DNA of 5,917 nucleotides, taken from assembly GCA_030039715.1 (NCBI GenBank), contig JASHVA010000086.1, positions 1-5,917 of the forward strand. Direction: 5' to 3'. The DNA is from Thermoplasmata archaeon (GTDB taxonomy: Archaea; Thermoplasmatota; Thermoplasmata; Lutacidiplasmatales; UBA184). A model generated the notes under the pieces. That model worked only from the letters and a program-made list of their open reading frames with translations, was not told where the DNA came from and did not search any database. A program made the translations under genes and the position numbers. How positions within the stretch are numbered: position 1 is the first letter of the stretch; every line of letters begins with the position of its first letter. Of the stretch, positions 5,116 through 5,917 are shown in pieces.

Positions 5116-5917
5116 CGCCGGCGTACGGCGACCGCGGCCCCTCGGGACCCGGAGGCTCGCCCGTCTCGGCCCCCGCGCCGCCCTGGGTGCCGAAGACCGA
5201 GCTCGGGAAGCGCGTCGCCTCCGACGAGATCTCGACGATGAGCGCCGCGCTCGCGAGCGGCCTCCCGCTCCGCGAGCCGCAGATCGTCGACAAGCTCCTG
5301 CCCGGGCTGCACGACGAGGTCCTCGACGTCAACATGGTCCAGCGGATGACCGACTCCGGTCGCCGGTTCAAGTTCGCCGTCACGGTCGTCGTCGGCAACG
5401 GCGACGGTTTCGTCGGCCTCGGGCGGGCGAAGGGGCGCGAGGTCGGCCCGACGATCCGACGCGCAATCGACCGGGCGAAGCTCGGCGTCGTGGAGGTCCT
5501 GCGCGGCTGCGGGAGCTGGGAGTGCGGCTGCGGACGGTCGCACACGCTGCCGTTCCAGGTTCACGGACGGTCGGGTTCCGTGGTCGTGACGTTCAAGCCG
5601 GCGCCGCGAGGCGTCGGGCTCGCCGTCGGGGGGGTCGCAAAGCCGGTCCTCCGGTTCGCCGGGATCACCGACGCCTGGGGGTACACCGCCGGCCACTCGA
5701 AGACGACCGTCAACTACGCGCAGGCCGCGTATCGGACGCTGGTCGCTCTCTCGGAACTCAAGGTCCCACCCGAGGACGCCGCACGGCTCAAGATCGTGCG
5801 GGGTCCGGTCGGCACGTCGATCCTGCCGCCGAAGGAAGAGGGGCCTCGCCCCGTCCGGGGCGGCCGCGGCGGTCGCCGGCCGGGCGGCCGGGGCGGTCCC
5901 CCGGGTCGCGGCGGCCC
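5112..5917 (+). CDS. rps5: 30S ribosomal protein uS5, 5' part, with Arg/Gly-rich tail
   Basis: Small-subunit protein near the mRNA entry path and decoding centre, important for accuracy in known ribosomes. Translation probably starts at GTG in a GTGA overlap with the uL18 stop. The visible 268 residues comprise a roughly 24-residue Gly/Pro/Ala lead and the archaeal start WVPKTELGKRV (25-35). The double-stranded RNA-binding fold follows, with LDVNMVQRMTDSGRRFKF (71-88), VTVVVGNGDGFVGLGRAKGREVGPTIRRA (90-118) and a Cys-rich RGCGSWECGCGRSH (131-144). The C-terminal domain holds VVVTFKPAPRGVGLAVG (157-173), FAGITDAWG and TTVNYAQAAYRTL. The family normally ends not far past the position reached by residue 240. 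Here an Arg/Gly/Pro tail (249-268) follows and the stop codon is beyond the window. Confidence 0.96.
   Translation, partial: MTPAYGDRGPSGPGGSPVSAPAPPWVPKTELGKRVASDEISTMSAALASGLPLREPQIVDKLLPGLHDEVLDVNMVQRMTDSGRRFKFAVTVVVGNGDGFVGLGRAKGREVGPTIRRAIDRAKLGVVEVLRGCGSWECGCGRSHTLPFQVHGRSGSVVVTFKPAPRGVGLAVGGVAKPVLRFAGITDAWGYTAGHSKTTVNYAQAAYRTLVALSELKVPPEDAARLKIVRGPVGTSILPPKEEGPRPVRGGRGGRRPGGRGGPPGRGG
5856..5917 (+). other. Arg/Gly-rich C-terminal tail of uS5 (incomplete)
   Basis: The last 20 visible uS5 residues are 11 Gly, 6 Arg and 3 Pro, in RGG/GRGG-type spacing. The DNA is almost pure G and C. The tail continues to the window edge with no stop, so its full length is unknown. A sequencing or assembly frameshift in this GC run could also alter it. 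Confidence 0.7.

Noticed and set aside
5840..5860. Two mutually exclusive small hairpins (GGGGC/GCCCC at 5840-5852 and CCCC/GGGG at 5849-5860), resembling an attenuator.
   Set aside because: They are inside uS5 coding sequence, have stems of 4-5 pairs, and are expected by chance at this GC content. There is no T-run after them as in archaeal terminators.
1..5917. Search for mobile elements, CRISPR arrays, tRNA or rRNA genes, toxin-antitoxin or defence genes.
   Set aside because: The window is filled by twelve ribosomal protein genes with almost no spare bases. No spaced repeats, inverted terminal repeats or foreign-looking frames were seen.

Overview
This window is a stretch of an archaeal ribosomal-protein operon (the spc-type cluster). 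It comes from a very GC-rich genome, roughly 70% GC by eye. All twelve genes are on the + strand, in the order uS17 (partial), uL14, uL24, eS4, uL5, uS14, uS8, uL6, eL32, eL19, uL18, uS5 (partial). The archaeal/eukaryotic-only proteins eS4, eL32 and eL19 sit between universal ribosomal proteins, which excludes bacteria. The dense, intron-free operon excludes a eukaryotic nucleus. The proteins are basic and lack the strongly acidic composition of haloarchaea. A high-GC, probably uncultivated euryarchaeal lineage such as Thermoplasmatota is my best guess, but it is only an inference.

Layout: 1-249 is the 3' end of uS17. Positions 246-1902 encode uL14, uL24 and eS4. Positions 1899-3562 encode uL5, the small zinc-binding uS14, uS8 and uL6. 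Positions 3562-5115 encode eL32, eL19 and uL18. From 5112 to the window end is uS5, whose stop lies outside. The longest non-coding gap is 14 bases (645-658), so there is no room for an internal promoter or terminator. Transcription must start upstream of the window and run past its end.

Five junctions are 4-base ATGA or GTGA overlaps, one is a 1-base TGATG overlap, and uS8/uL6 overlap by 11 bases. Purine-rich Shine-Dalgarno (SD) sequences precede the starts and are mostly written inside the last codons of the preceding gene. This points to tightly coupled translation. The products are all structural parts of the 30S (uS17, eS4, uS14, uS8, uS5) or 50S (uL14, uL24, uL5, uL6, eL32, eL19, uL18) subunits, so the operon keeps their supply in step.

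I did not find a novel system. The unusual content is in decoration of otherwise ordinary ribosomal proteins. There are Ala/Pro/Lys/Glu low-complexity tails on uL24 (C-terminal) and eL32 (N-terminal), which share a 19-base in-phase repeat. Shorter Ala/Pro extensions occur on uS17, uL5 and uS5, and uS5 carries an Arg/Gly-rich C-terminal tail that runs off the window. Three unrelated proteins also end in the same Lys-Glu-Ala/Gly motif because it encodes the SD of the next gene.
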